64,000 nt of DNA from Planctomycetaceae bacterium UBA2972 (GCA_002348315.1 DEAW01000136.1:16759-80758), one strand, 5' to 3'; counted from the stretch's first letter, positions 8,838 to 18,434 are shown. Program-made: numbers and translations. The notes: generated by a model not told the origin, from the sequence alone.

Positions 8838-11800
8838 GCATATACATCTCATGATTCTTATCACCTTTGGCCATGACGTAGGCAATCAGATCTAGAATCT
8901 CTTCGCGGGATAACTTATTCAACAGGCCCTTAGGCATCAGTGAGACATCCGCCTTTTTCTGAGCGTCGATATCGTCTTTGGCAATGACGGTCGCTTTATC
9001 TTTAGCTAATGGATCCACCACGACATGGATTTCGTCGGGAGTTTCTTTGATGACCATGCCGGTAATCTGTTTGCCTGATACCAGTAGGTATGAATAAGAT
9101 TGGTACTTTTCGGTAATCTTCTTCGAAGGCTCGACGATGGATTCAAGCACGTGCAACGTATTGAATACTTTAGCGTCCAGCTTTGCCAGATCCGGTCCGA
9201 ATTCCCGTCCCTGATCTCCCAGTTTATGGCAGGATGCACAACTGGCGACCTTGAATAACTCCCGTCCTACCTCGTAGTTACGTCCCATGGGTAATGGATT
9301 CACATCGGCAAGTAGTTCTTCCAAATTCCATTCACGACCACGGCTACTCAGCTTGAGTAATTCGTCCTTGAATTCGAGTTGGTTATCAGCAAGATAGGTT
9401 TCCGGATCCAGATTATACTTTTCAACATCAGCTACGACGTACAAGGCTCCATACATGCGTCTCCAGTGGCCCGGATAGGTGCAAACGTACGGGTAAATCC
9501 CCGGTTCAGTTGGGGCATCAAAGATCAAGGCTTCAACCTGATTGCTTTGCAATAACTTACTGCTAAGCAATACTTTATCGCTTTGAGGAACATAGTGTCG
9601 CTCGATAGCATCCGGATCTCGGCCTGTTGACTCGGCCAGTTCACCAATTTCCTGCATCGCTCCGGGGACCGTAATGACAAAGTTGTGTGGCATGCTGTCG
9701 GTATTAGAAAATCGGAACTCCACGGTTCTGCCAACTTCAATAGCGATCTGTTCTTTGTCGTAAATCATTCGATGGGGGACTGTGCCAATCGCGATCACTC
9801 GGACATCCAGATTCTCCAGTCGGTTTTCGACAGCTTTTCGCTCGGTTTCCGGTAGTTTAGCAGCCACAGTTTTCGTGAGATTAATCGCTTCCAGCGCCGC
9901 ATCACTCGTCCGGTAGGCCGCAGGTAATTCGGTGAGGTAGGCCACCAGATTGTCGGCCAGCGGCTGCAATTGTGGTGCGGGCCATTTATCGGCTGGAATA
10001 CGGCTGAGAGCATGGATCGACGAAGTCCGTTGGCGTCCTGCTTTCAGTAACGCAATCAAGGCATCAAATTTCTCCACTTCATGTCCGGGGATCGCTGCCA
10101 GTGAATGAATGGCAAAGTCATGGATGGTTTCACCGGATGAAACAGTGAGTCGGTTTTTAGGAACATCCTGTTTTTGGACACCAGGTCCGGCCCATTGAAA
10201 TCTGAGCGCGTCTCCTCCACCGTTGTCGAAATACGTGACATCCAGTTTGTGGCTGCCGGCTGCCAGATCGATTTCGCCAGCCTGTTCAGTCGGTCCCTGT
10301 AAACGGTCATTGTTAATCAGCAGGGTATCATTGACGTACACGCGGGACCCGTCATCGGATGTAATAAAGAACGTGTATTTACCGGGCCTTTCAATCTGAA
10401 TGAAACCGCTAAACTTCAAAGCAAAGTTATCAGAGGCTTTCCGCTGAGGTACGTCCATACCGACGTGATCGGCAATGCCGCTTTCTTTGGCAGTTAATTT
10501 CAACAGGTTATTGATGTCAACGTTTCCAATCGCCGGTTGATAGAAGTCGACATGGATTCCCGGTTGTGCCAGAGAGGCACTGCCGGATTCGGCTTCAAGT
10601 TGCGTCGGCAAGCTTGAGACCAAAGGTAGAACTTTGGAGTACAGATTGCTGCGGATGTCCTCATTCTGAATCGCTGGTATGGCCGAGAGAAAATCACGAA
10701 GCTGTTCTTTACTGCGAGTTGCCGCCAGATAGGCATCATCGCCCCTGCCGTCTGACGCAATCCAGGCAGCGAACGCGAATTTGCGAGTTTCATTTGCTTT
10801 ACCGTTTACCGCCAGTGCTTCGATCGTCTCGGCGTGTGGAGCAAGTTGCGTTGCTGGTTGTAAAGTTAACAGTGTTCCCAGTCCTGCTATTCCAATCTGA
10901 CTTTCGGCATCGCGTGCGGCAAGCAGTTCGACAATGAGTGCTGCCGGATCGGTTTTTTGTAACTTCGACAAACCACTAATGGCGACAGACAGTTGTTCGG
11001 CGTTGGCATTTTCCCGAGAAAGTATTGCCAGATAGACAGCTTCAGTGGGATCGAGTTTCATGAGGTCAGCGATGCTGGCATTACGAAGGACATAGAGTTG
11101 CGCTGCTTTGGAAAGCGGCTGATTGTTGGCAATCGCATCATTGACAATGGCGTCCACATTGAGGCTCTTGGTGGCATAGTTAATCACTGTGGTTAATTCG
11201 GCATCGGTTGGTCTGACTGCAACCTCGAAGACCGCTTCAGCCGCGGCCAGTCCCTGAAGTTCAACTGCGGCTTTGGCAACTTCAGCTCGTACTAAAGCGG
11301 ATTCATCCTGAGCGGCAGTACGCAGTAAATCTTCCCAGCCTTCGACTTTGCCGGACCAGTGCCCCAATGTGCGTATGGCGGCAGCTCGATGACGCCCATC
11401 CTCAGCCTCGAAGACTCGTTTAAGTAATTCCAGATTAGCAACACGTTGCTCCTCGAATACCCATAAGCACTCAAGCAGAGCCTGAGCCTGTACGGCATCT
11501 GTCGGGTCAAGCGACTGGGACCATTGAGAGACGGTTTTGAGAGTCGCTTTGGTTTCGCGACCACTCAGTTCTAAGCGGGCTCGATAACGGATACCGTTAT
11601 CAGGTAAAAGAAACGACTTTAAAATGTCAGCAACCGGTGCGCCAATCATCTGCGGATGTTTTACCAATGGACGCCCTTGATACGTTACTCGATAGATACG
11701 ACCGTGTTGAGCATCACGGTTTGGGTCACGCATATTGTGTTGCATATGACCAATTAAGGCGTTGCTCCAATCCGAAACATAAATAGCTCCGTCCCCACCG

Positions 11801-13737
11801 ATCTCGATGTCAGAAGGACGGAATGTCGGATCCGATGAATAGAGAATGGGTTCAATCTCTTCGGCCGTAATGTCGGCGCCGTTGTAGCTTACTTCGTGTT
11901 GCAGCACACCCTGAAAACCAATCACATTACAGATCAGAAAGTTGCCGTTATTCGCTTCAGGGAAATGACTACTCGAAAGAATACCGGTCGCCGCCACCGG
12001 ACGTACTCGTTTCTTAAACCATTGCTTGTTACCGTTTCCTTTACCAATATTTACGTAACTCCCTGTGCCGCCCGTTCCATCATTGGCAAACTGGAATCCC
12101 CACTGATCAAAAACGTCACCGTGCGGATTAGGGCCAATCGGGAAGACGAATTCCATTTCGAAGGTACGAGGGTCAAAGCGGTAGACGCCCGATGCGGTCG
12201 AGCGATACGTCTGTGTCGGCGTCTCCATGTTAGCGACATTAAAGATCCCCCGACTCCAATAGAGTCCTCCGTCGGGGCCGATCACAAAGGCGTTGGCACT
12301 GTGGTGCGTGTCGGCACTCGAAACCCCCTGTAGCATTCGCACTTTTTTGTCAGCTACCATATCGCCGTCAGTATCTTTGAGAAACCAGATTTCCGGCGGA
12401 GCTGCAACAAGCATGCCTCCTCCCCAAAACTCAATTCCTGTGATGCTGTTGAGCTTGTCGGCGAAGACAATGCATTCATCGGCCAGACCGTCCAGATCTT
12501 TGTCCGGGAAAGCCAGGATGCGGTCCGTGCGAGGTTGGGTTGGATTCCAGTGAGGATAAGACGGCCAGACAGATGCATAGAGGACGCCATTGGGATCCAC
12601 ACACATTTGCACAGGGTTTACCAATTCCGGAAATCGCTCCTCAGACGCGAAGAGGTTGACCTGCATCCCCTTGGCAATCGTCATTTTATTAATCGCATCA
12701 GCTCCCTTGAGGTAGGGATGGGAACCACCATCGAGTGACCCGGGTTTGTTCGTGCGTACCTCTAACTCATCGGGTAGATTGTCATCTTTGACTTGAAAGT
12801 CATTTCCATTGGCATAGGCCCAGACGAGTTCATCCCGGTTGGCAGTCATCACGTCAAAGATTTCCATTTCCCGTTTCATGACATCGGCATTGGACTGACC
12901 AAACCAATTGAGTGTGGATCGACCACCGTAGACGTTGTAGCCATCCACAACACGATAACGACTGAACCAGTAGTAATTTCGTTCCAGTACAGCCTCGCGA
13001 ATACGTTCGATTTCTTGGCGCTTACCTGCCCGACTGGCATCCACCCCGAAGAGTTGTTCGACGATGACCTGAGCAATGGCGTCCGCTCCGTGATCGAGCA
13101 GATGGACTCCGTTAAGAGTCAGTGGTTTGGAAGAGGCTTCATACAGCGATAACGAAGGAGTATAGATATCAACAAACTGGACGTTTTGTTGATCGCACAC
13201 TTCGGACATTGCCGACGTGATCGCCTTTAGATTTGGGTTGTTTTTACTTCCATCAGGTAAGTTTGGATTCTGTAGATCTTCATGGGCGATCGGTGAAAAG
13301 ATGACAATCGTGGGAGTCGATTCACCGTTGTATCGTTGCTGTTTCATGCCTTCGACCATCGTCGCTAAATTCTGTTTGAAGGTGCCGACATGCTCGGGAC
13401 CACGTAATGCTTCGTTAAAACCAAAGAAGCAAAAGACGACGTCTGCCCGGACTTTGGTAAGCCATTGATCGGCGGATCCGAAATTGTTCGAACGCGGTCT
13501 GGTGTTTACCTCATCACCGGTAAAGCCGAGATGACGAAAGGAAAGTTTGTGTTTAGGATGGAACGCCTGAATGTATGACTCCAACCATCCCTGATGTTGC
13601 ATGCGGTCAGCCAGGTTATTGCCAATCACTGCAATTCGACCATTTTCAGGGAGAGTCAGTGTCTGGGATTTTGCCTCGACCGTCACGAAAAAGATGAGCA
13701 AAAAGAGCGAAATCATCGGGGATGCGAAGCGACGCAT
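8818..13737 (-). CDS. 1639-residue fusion: SGNH-like, PVC dehydrogenase propeller, HEAT, PA14, cupredoxin, cytochrome c
   Basis: First gene of the operon, secreted (signal to about residue 24). Domains in order: an SGNH/GDSL-like fold (about 30-240) with GFNE and a C-terminal NGVHL block, but with GNNL where the nucleophile GDSL motif should be; a membrane-bound-dehydrogenase propeller (about 345-690); HEAT-like helical repeats (about 700-1030); a PA14 carbohydrate-binding domain (about 1058-1199) with SDDGSRVYVND; a cupredoxin (about 1310-1435) with MPHNF and YVCTYPGHWRRM giving the His, Cys, His, Met type-1 copper ligands; and a cytochrome c domain with CASCH (about 1498-1502) and LMPKG. 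The tail HEMYMHEHHDH is His-rich. The family is typical of Planctomycetes and Verrucomicrobia and presumed to be a periplasmic sugar dehydrogenase. Electron flow from propeller to copper to heme within one chain is inference. Confidence 0.88.
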   Translation of the reverse strand: MRRFASPMISLFLLIFFVTVEAKSQTLTLPENGRIAVIGNNLADRMQHQGWLESYIQAFHPKHKLSFRHLGFTGDEVNTRPRSNNFGSADQWLTKVRADVVFCFFGFNEALRGPEHVGTFKQNLATMVEGMKQQRYNGESTPTIVIFSPIAHEDLQNPNLPDGSKNNPNLKAITSAMSEVCDQQNVQFVDIYTPSLSLYEASSKPLTLNGVHLLDHGADAIAQVIVEQLFGVDASRAGKRQEIERIREAVLERNYYWFSRYRVVDGYNVYGGRSTLNWFGQSNADVMKREMEIFDVMTANRDELVWAYANGNDFQVKDDNLPDELEVRTNKPGSLDGGSHPYLKGADAINKMTIAKGMQVNLFASEERFPELVNPVQMCVDPNGVLYASVWPSYPHWNPTQPRTDRILAFPDKDLDGLADECIVFADKLNSITGIEFWGGGMLVAAPPEIWFLKDTDGDMVADKKVRMLQGVSSADTHHSANAFVIGPDGGLYWSRGIFNVANMETPTQTYRSTASGVYRFDPRTFEMEFVFPIGPNPHGDVFDQWGFQFANDGTGGTGSYVNIGKGNGNKQWFKKRVRPVAATGILSSSHFPEANNGNFLICNVIGFQGVLQHEVSYNGADITAEEIEPILYSSDPTFRPSDIEIGGDGAIYVSDWSNALIGHMQHNMRDPNRDAQHGRIYRVTYQGRPLVKHPQMIGAPVADILKSFLLPDNGIRYRARLELSGRETKATLKTVSQWSQSLDPTDAVQAQALLECLWVFEEQRVANLELLKRVFEAEDGRHRAAAIRTLGHWSGKVEGWEDLLRTAAQDESALVRAEVAKAAVELQGLAAAEAVFEVAVRPTDAELTTVINYATKSLNVDAIVNDAIANNQPLSKAAQLYVLRNASIADLMKLDPTEAVYLAILSRENANAEQLSVAISGLSKLQKTDPAALIVELLAARDAESQIGIAGLGTLLTLQPATQLAPHAETIEALAVNGKANETRKFAFAAWIASDGRGDDAYLAATRSKEQLRDFLSAIPAIQNEDIRSNLYSKVLPLVSSLPTQLEAESGSASLAQPGIHVDFYQPAIGNVDINNLLKLTAKESGIADHVGMDVPQRKASDNFALKFSGFIQIERPGKYTFFITSDDGSRVYVNDTLLINNDRLQGPTEQAGEIDLAAGSHKLDVTYFDNGGGDALRFQWAGPGVQKQDVPKNRLTVSSGETIHDFAIHSLAAIPGHEVEKFDALIALLKAGRQRTSSIHALSRIPADKWPAPQLQPLADNLVAYLTELPAAYRTSDAALEAINLTKTVAAKLPETERKAVENRLENLDVRVIAIGTVPHRMIYDKEQIAIEVGRTVEFRFSNTDSMPHNFVITVPGAMQEIGELAESTGRDPDAIERHYVPQSDKVLLSSKLLQSNQVEALIFDAPTEPGIYPYVCTYPGHWRRMYGALYVVADVEKYNLDPETYLADNQLEFKDELLKLSSRGREWNLEELLADVNPLPMGRNYEVGRELFKVASCASCHKLGDQGREFGPDLAKLDAKVFNTLHVLESIVEPSKKITEKYQSYSYLLVSGKQITGMVIKETPDEIHVVVDPLAKDKATVIAKDDIDAQKKADVSLMPKGLLNKLSREEILDLIAYVMAKGDKNHEMYMHEHHDH

Positions 13738-13837
13738 AGTGTAATCCTCGTAAGTAGGCGAATTTCCAGATGAGCTGTATCGTTGAGTGTATCATGTAAC
13801 AAACCAACATGTTAGTTTTTGCAGGACTCTCGAACTG

Positions 13838-15286
13838 ATGACAACGATTCGACTTCATAGGCTGGCTCTCACTTTGATCCTGACGATTTTAGCGATGCCT
13901 CTTCAGGCTCAGGATGCCTCCGGAGTCAAACCAAATATCCTGATTTTGTTGGGGGATAACTGGGCTGCACCTCACGCTTCGATTCTGGGTGATGCTTCGG
14001 TGAATACACCGACCTTCGATCAAATCGCTAAGAACGGAGTGTTGTTTACAAATGCTTTTTGTCAGGTCCCGTCCTGTTCGCCCTCCCGGGCAGTGCTACT
14101 TACAGGAAAGTACGCGCATCAACTTGAGGATGCAGCTAATCTGTGGGGGCATTTTCCGGACGAACTCTGGACGTTTCCGCTGGCGTTACAACGAAGCAAA
14201 GACGCCTATCAAGTCGGTTACATGATCAAAGGTTGGGGGCCGGGATATTATTTAGGCGAGCGTCATACCAAAGCGAATCCCAATCCTGCCGGAGTGAAAT
14301 CCGAATCTTTTGAAGCCTTCTTGAGTTCTGTGGGAGAAAAGCCGTTTTGTTTCTGGTTTGGTTCCCACGATCCCCATCGACCCTGGAAAGCTGACGAGGC
14401 GTATTATCAGGGACTCGATGAAATCCAAGTTGAAGTGCCGGGCTATCTGCCAGATCATCCTACCGTGCGACAGGAAATCGTAGACTACTATGCCGAAGTG
14501 CAAAAGTTTGATGACGAATGCGGAAAGATTATCGAGTCATTAAAACGAGCCGGGAAATATGAAAATACGATTATTCTGATGCTTGGTGACAATGGCTGGC
14601 AGATGCCGCGTGGTTTGGCAAATGTCTATGACTGGGGAACACATGTGCCGCTGGCAATCCAGTGGCCCGGGCGACTTAAAACGGATATGCAGTCAGAGAC
14701 CTTTGTCAGCTTTGAAGATATCGGACCAACCCTGTTTGACTTAATGGGAATAAAAGACCGGAACATGACAGGTTCAAGCTTTGCCGGAGTACTAACCGGT
14801 GAGACGCAAAGTCATCGAGATCATGTTTTTCTGGAACGTGAACGTCATGCTAATGTAAGAGCTGATGATGCGACGTATCCTTGCCGAGCGATACGTACGC
14901 AGGACTATTTATGGATCTGGAATATTCGTCCTGAATTACACCCGGCAGGGGATCCCGTAACGCATTGGGCAGTGGGACCCTTTGGAGATATCGATAACTC
15001 GCTCACGAAAGCTCTACTGCTGGATGCCGACGGTGAATCCCCATTGGCTAAATGGAAAGAGCTTGCAGTTGGCAAACGTCCTGAATTCGAACTCTATGAT
15101 CTCCGTACAGATCCCTGGCAGATTGAGAATGTTGCCGGGCACTCGGCCTATTCCAGTGTACATCGTCAATTGAAATCGGCGGTCATGCGGTGGATGCGTA
15201 AGACCGATGACCCGCGAGCGTCAGAATTGAAGACTCAAGTATTTGACGATTACGAGTACTTCGGTGGTCCCGCGAAAAAGAAGTGA
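13838..15286 (+). CDS. Secreted sulfatase (heparan N-sulfatase-like)
   Basis: A 482-residue S1-family sulfatase. The frame opens at 13787, but the ATG at 13838 directly starts the signal peptide (MTTIRLHRLALTLILTILAM, cleaved near QAQ) and is chosen. The formylglycine motif is C80-S-P-S-R followed by AVLLTGKYAHQ, a canonical maturation site. The second metal site is MLGDNGWQ. The first metal site reads LLGDNWAAPHA, so an Asn replaces the second Asp of the usual Asp-Asp pair. The spacing of motifs, GSHDPHRPW and the short length resemble N-sulfoglucosamine sulfohydrolase-like enzymes, which supports a sulfated glucosamine or similar substrate. It diverges from the three-gene dehydrogenase operon across about 100 bases. 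Confidence 0.92.
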   Translation: MTTIRLHRLALTLILTILAMPLQAQDASGVKPNILILLGDNWAAPHASILGDASVNTPTFDQIAKNGVLFTNAFCQVPSCSPSRAVLLTGKYAHQLEDAANLWGHFPDELWTFPLALQRSKDAYQVGYMIKGWGPGYYLGERHTKANPNPAGVKSESFEAFLSSVGEKPFCFWFGSHDPHRPWKADEAYYQGLDEIQVEVPGYLPDHPTVRQEIVDYYAEVQKFDDECGKIIESLKRAGKYENTIILMLGDNGWQMPRGLANVYDWGTHVPLAIQWPGRLKTDMQSETFVSFEDIGPTLFDLMGIKDRNMTGSSFAGVLTGETQSHRDHVFLERERHANVRADDATYPCRAIRTQDYLWIWNIRPELHPAGDPVTHWAVGPFGDIDNSLTKALLLDADGESPLAKWKELAVGKRPEFELYDLRTDPWQIENVAGHSAYSSVHRQLKSAVMRWMRKTDDPRASELKTQVFDDYEYFGGPAKKK

Positions 15287-15293
15287 CAGCTTG

Positions 15294-17267
15294 TTACGGC
15301 TGAATCGACTCGAAAATCTTTTCCAGATGGGGTTTGAGAAATAGTTTGGCGCCGGATTTAGACAAGTGATTGTCGTCGACGTAATACAACGTGTTATTTT
15401 CCATATATCTGGCATGTCCGTCGGCAGTGAAAAATGCCGGGGCTGGGTCAAATACGGTGACGTTGGGTAGATCGATGTTTCTGAGGATGGCTCTCACGGA
15501 TTGTTGCCGGTTTGTATGTTCTTCCAGTGAGACTCCCCGAGGAATAGCCTCTTCACGTTGAATCGAAATCACCGATTCGTAAATTGGATCATGATGCTGT
15601 AACGGCACTTGCTCCATGATCCATACTTTAATTCCCCAATCGCCTAGCTGCTCAAGCGTTTGATGTATGTTAGTCTTGAACACCTGACGGCTAGCATGCG
15701 GGCCGTACTCATTCGTGTTGTCATCGGTGATCAGATATTTCCTCAGACCGGTAGCATTTCCTTCGATGTTGTCAGACCACCGGGCCGCCATAATGACATG
15801 AGTTATGTCATGGCGCTGAATGAAATTCATTACGCCATTATTCCAAATCATAGTGTTCTCTCGATCGAACACTCGATAGGACCTGAACATCGGTACTGTA
15901 CCGCCGCGAGCCGCTACGAAACCAGTCAGTTGGTGGCGTTTTGCTAATTCATGACATAGTTCGGCGACGACAAGCGAATGACTGTCTCCCCAAACCAGAA
16001 TTTTGGGACGGTCGGCAATTGGCTGGGAAATCCCAATCGGTGGCAATCGGTCATATTCCGGATCCCAGATGGAATCCTTTATGTAGTGGATCGGAGCTTC
16101 TGCAGTAGCCAGGAGCTCTGTGATTTGGCTATTCCATCGTTTGGGAAGTCCATCGTTTTCTGAAATTCCTGCTCCTGTTCCCATAATCATCAAGGAAAAC
16201 GAAGTGGAAGCAAGAACCAAACGTTTTTGGGAAGGTAATAAACGACGTAGTCGAAAGGGATTTTCTATTAAGTGGTACGAAGCGATGCCAGCGATGAGGC
16301 TGAGCGTGATCCCCAGAAGGCTGGTTTGCAGATCTAATTCCAAATGATTTGTGTAGCGAAGGTAGACAATGATCGGCCAATGCCAAAGGTAGAGCGAATA
16401 GGAAATCTTTCCCATGTAAGTCAGCGCTGGCATAGAGAGGAAACGGGAAACGGACGTCCGGGAGTTTCCATTTTTATTGAAGTAGAGTAGGGCAGCGGTT
16501 GCCAGACAAGGCCATAACGCTGCCAATCCGGGAAAGTCCATCTGCTGGTTGTAGAGAAAGAAGAAAGCAACGATTGCAGTGATCGCAGTGAGCGATCCAA
16601 TTTCTGCGGTTTTGCGAAGAGTCTTTTTAAGCTCGGGGATGAACAGGATGATTGCACCAAGCAGCATTTCCCAGGCTCGTGTTGGCAAGATGAAAAATGC
16701 CTCGGTGGGATAGGTATGAACAGCCCAAAGATTGACAGCCATGGAAACAGCCGCCAGACTGCAAATGATGATACAAAGTCGCTTTCTGGAGACATTGCGG
16801 CAGAGAATCAGGATTAGGGGGAAGACGAGATAAAACTGTTCCTCAACTGCCAGCGACCAGGTGTGAAGCAATGGTACTAATTCAGCAGGGCCAGCAAAAT
16901 AGTCCATCGAGTTGGCAAAGTAATGATTGGACACCAATGCCATTTGGGCGATGGCGGATTCGGCCAGTTTGTCATAATCCCCCGGAATTAACAGCCAGTA
17001 GCCTGTGACGAGCGTCACGGTGGTCATGAGCAATGCAGCTGGCATCAATCGACGGATTCGGCGCCCCAGAAAAACTCGCATCGAGAAGCGATCTTCCGAC
17101 TGGGCTTTTAAGATCAAACTGGTGATTAGGAACCCAGAGATGACAAAGAAGATGTCAACTCCGATAAACCCACCACTGAAACTGAGTCCGGCATGAAACA
17201 GCAACACACCGATTACGGCAACAGCACGTAGTCCATCGATATCTGCTCTGTATTTCAGCTTTTCCAT
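15294..17267 (-). CDS. Membrane acyltransferase 3 with C-terminal SGNH domain (OatA/PatA type)
   Basis: A 657-residue integral membrane protein. The ATG at 17267 is preferred to the GTG one codon upstream. Residues 1-350 form the acyltransferase-3 domain: YRADIDGLRAVAV at the N-terminus, LHTWSLAVEEQFYLVFPL in the middle, and about ten hydrophobic helices. The periplasmic C-terminal domain (about 400-657) has the SGNH signature ILVWGDSHS (nucleophile Ser near residue 429) and the catalytic DDNHLSKSGAK block near the end. Such proteins move acetyl groups across the membrane and O-acylate polysaccharides, peptidoglycan or lipopolysaccharide; which one applies here is unknown. It converges with the preceding sulfatase gene, 7 bases apart. 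Confidence 0.93.
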   Translation of the reverse strand: MEKLKYRADIDGLRAVAVIGVLLFHAGLSFSGGFIGVDIFFVISGFLITSLILKAQSEDRFSMRVFLGRRIRRLMPAALLMTTVTLVTGYWLLIPGDYDKLAESAIAQMALVSNHYFANSMDYFAGPAELVPLLHTWSLAVEEQFYLVFPLILILCRNVSRKRLCIIICSLAAVSMAVNLWAVHTYPTEAFFILPTRAWEMLLGAIILFIPELKKTLRKTAEIGSLTAITAIVAFFFLYNQQMDFPGLAALWPCLATAALLYFNKNGNSRTSVSRFLSMPALTYMGKISYSLYLWHWPIIVYLRYTNHLELDLQTSLLGITLSLIAGIASYHLIENPFRLRRLLPSQKRLVLASTSFSLMIMGTGAGISENDGLPKRWNSQITELLATAEAPIHYIKDSIWDPEYDRLPPIGISQPIADRPKILVWGDSHSLVVAELCHELAKRHQLTGFVAARGGTVPMFRSYRVFDRENTMIWNNGVMNFIQRHDITHVIMAARWSDNIEGNATGLRKYLITDDNTNEYGPHASRQVFKTNIHQTLEQLGDWGIKVWIMEQVPLQHHDPIYESVISIQREEAIPRGVSLEEHTNRQQSVRAILRNIDLPNVTVFDPAPAFFTADGHARYMENNTLYYVDDNHLSKSGAKLFLKPHLEKIFESIQP

Positions 17268-17476
17268 CACTCTGTCGACTGAAACCGAATTCTGTCTTTG
17301 AATACCAACGCTATCAGAACTCCAACTGATCCTGAAGCATGCTGGCCATCCTAGTATGAATCAATCCAGTAATTCAATACGAATCAAAGTGGCGATTCAG
17401 TAATCGATAGCTCTAGCAAGTAAAGAATTAAAACGGTTACAGAGATTTGGGAAAGCAGATAAGCAGCCCCGTGGAA

Positions 17477-17641
17477 TTAGCGGGGTTTGTTGGGACGTTG
17501 ATTTTCAACATCATGGAAATACCAGGTCGCCTCCTGCTCAAGCTCCTGCTTGAACTCAACCCATTGACAATATTCATGCCACTGACGATTCCAGAAAACT
17601 AATGCATCCTGAGGGATTTCATTGATTACAACTTCGCTCAT
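17477..17641 (-). CDS. 54-residue small protein of unknown function
   Basis: A short frame starting MSEVVINEIPQDALVFWNRQ and ending NQRPNKPR. It is preceded by AAAAAGGAGTTTTACA, a strong Shine-Dalgarno site at good spacing, which is unusual in this window and the main reason to call it a gene. The protein is soluble, acidic in the middle (EFKQELEQEATWYF) and rich in Trp (four of 54). It has no signal peptide and no recognised domain. The stop codon lies in the loop of a small CCCCG/CGGGG hairpin (17467-17485). It stands alone between the acyltransferase and a hypothetical gene, both on the same strand. Confidence 0.6.
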   Translation of the reverse strand: MSEVVINEIPQDALVFWNRQWHEYCQWVEFKQELEQEATWYFHDVENQRPNKPR

Positions 17642-17686
17642 TGTAAAACTCCTTTTTACAACTAAACCAAAAACGTATTGAGGTAA

Positions 17687-17713
17687 CAGTAAAAGCTAAT
17701 CCAGTAAAAGCTA
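17687..17713. repeat. Short direct repeat, period 15
   Basis: The 12-base unit CAGTAAAAGCTA occurs at 17687-17698 and again at 17702-17713, upstream of the 54-residue gene at 17477-17641. It could be an operator for that gene or a chance duplication. No protein-binding family is suggested by the sequence. Confidence 0.4.
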
Positions 17714-17920
17714 TACGGCTGGAAGCTAGTTAGCCTTGTATTTTGAACAATCAAAACTGTGTTACAAATATGATCGTGATCAGTCGTGACACGTTTGGTC
17801 ACAGCGTTGTATGTAATACGCAAAAAGATGGAAAAAAGTTCAGAATCTTCTTACGCAAGAACCAAAGAATAAACTCGCCGTTGTCCCCTTCGGACCTTGA
17901 GAAAGTCAGAAGAAATAAGT

Positions 17921-18397
17921 TTAAAAGCTTAATTCTGTTCCCTGCGATTCTAGCTCACGCACTTCTGCGGGATTAATGCTGCGAGCAGTTTCGAACCCTT
18001 TTGATGTCAGCGAGAATTCGCCGCCCACTTGGTGCATGACTAAACCAGCATCGCACAACTGACGAAATCCATCTAGAAAACGAACGGTAATCTCAGGTTC
18101 AGTACGACTACGAAACATGACATGCAGATCGGCAGAACGCTCGACATAGACAGCGAGCATTCGCTGAGAGGATTCAAATTCCGTGTTGTTGCTCTTTAAC
18201 TCAATAACGCCTCGATTACGAGTGATAGAGAGGATTACTTTGGCTTCAGCTGATAAAGCAACTTCAGCTGTTGGCGGACTGACTAGACGGTCTGAGGCTA
18301 ACTGTGCCAGAGCTGCCAAAGTGGGGACACTATGAATCAAGTCCTTCCAAAGGTTGGCTTGGCCCGTGGCACTGGCGATAAAGGGAGGCAGATTCAT
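17921..18397 (-). CDS. Hypothetical protein with winged-helix-like C-terminus
   Basis: A 158-residue cytoplasmic protein with no signal peptide or membrane segment, not recognised as a named family. The start is the ATG at 18397. Residues about 20-60 are Ala/Leu-rich helices. The middle has beta-type stretches around VERSADLHVMFRSRTEP. Residues 105-140 (RQLCDAGLVMHQVGGEFSLT, then SKGFETAR) look like the recognition helix and wing of a small winged-helix domain, so a regulatory role is possible but unproven. It lies 37 bases downstream of the membrane protein gene at 18435-18830 on the same strand and may be co-transcribed with it. Confidence 0.7.
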   Translation of the reverse strand: MNLPPFIASATGQANLWKDLIHSVPTLAALAQLASDRLVSPPTAEVALSAEAKVILSITRNRGVIELKSNNTEFESSQRMLAVYVERSADLHVMFRSRTEPEITVRFLDGFRQLCDAGLVMHQVGGEFSLTSKGFETARSINPAEVRELESQGTELSF

Positions 18398-18434
18398 TGT
18401 GACAATTGAGTTTCAGTCGATCCTGGAAAAGTAG

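Noticed and set aside
17467..17485. CCCCG/CGGGG hairpin as a terminator
   Set aside because: The stem is only five pairs and no T-tract follows on the minus strand; on the plus strand there is only TTTGTT and no gene to terminate.
17743..17976. Plus-strand 77-codon frame opening at a TTG
   Set aside because: It has no ribosome site and no recognisable domain, and its end overlaps the better-supported gene at 17921-18397 by 56 bases.
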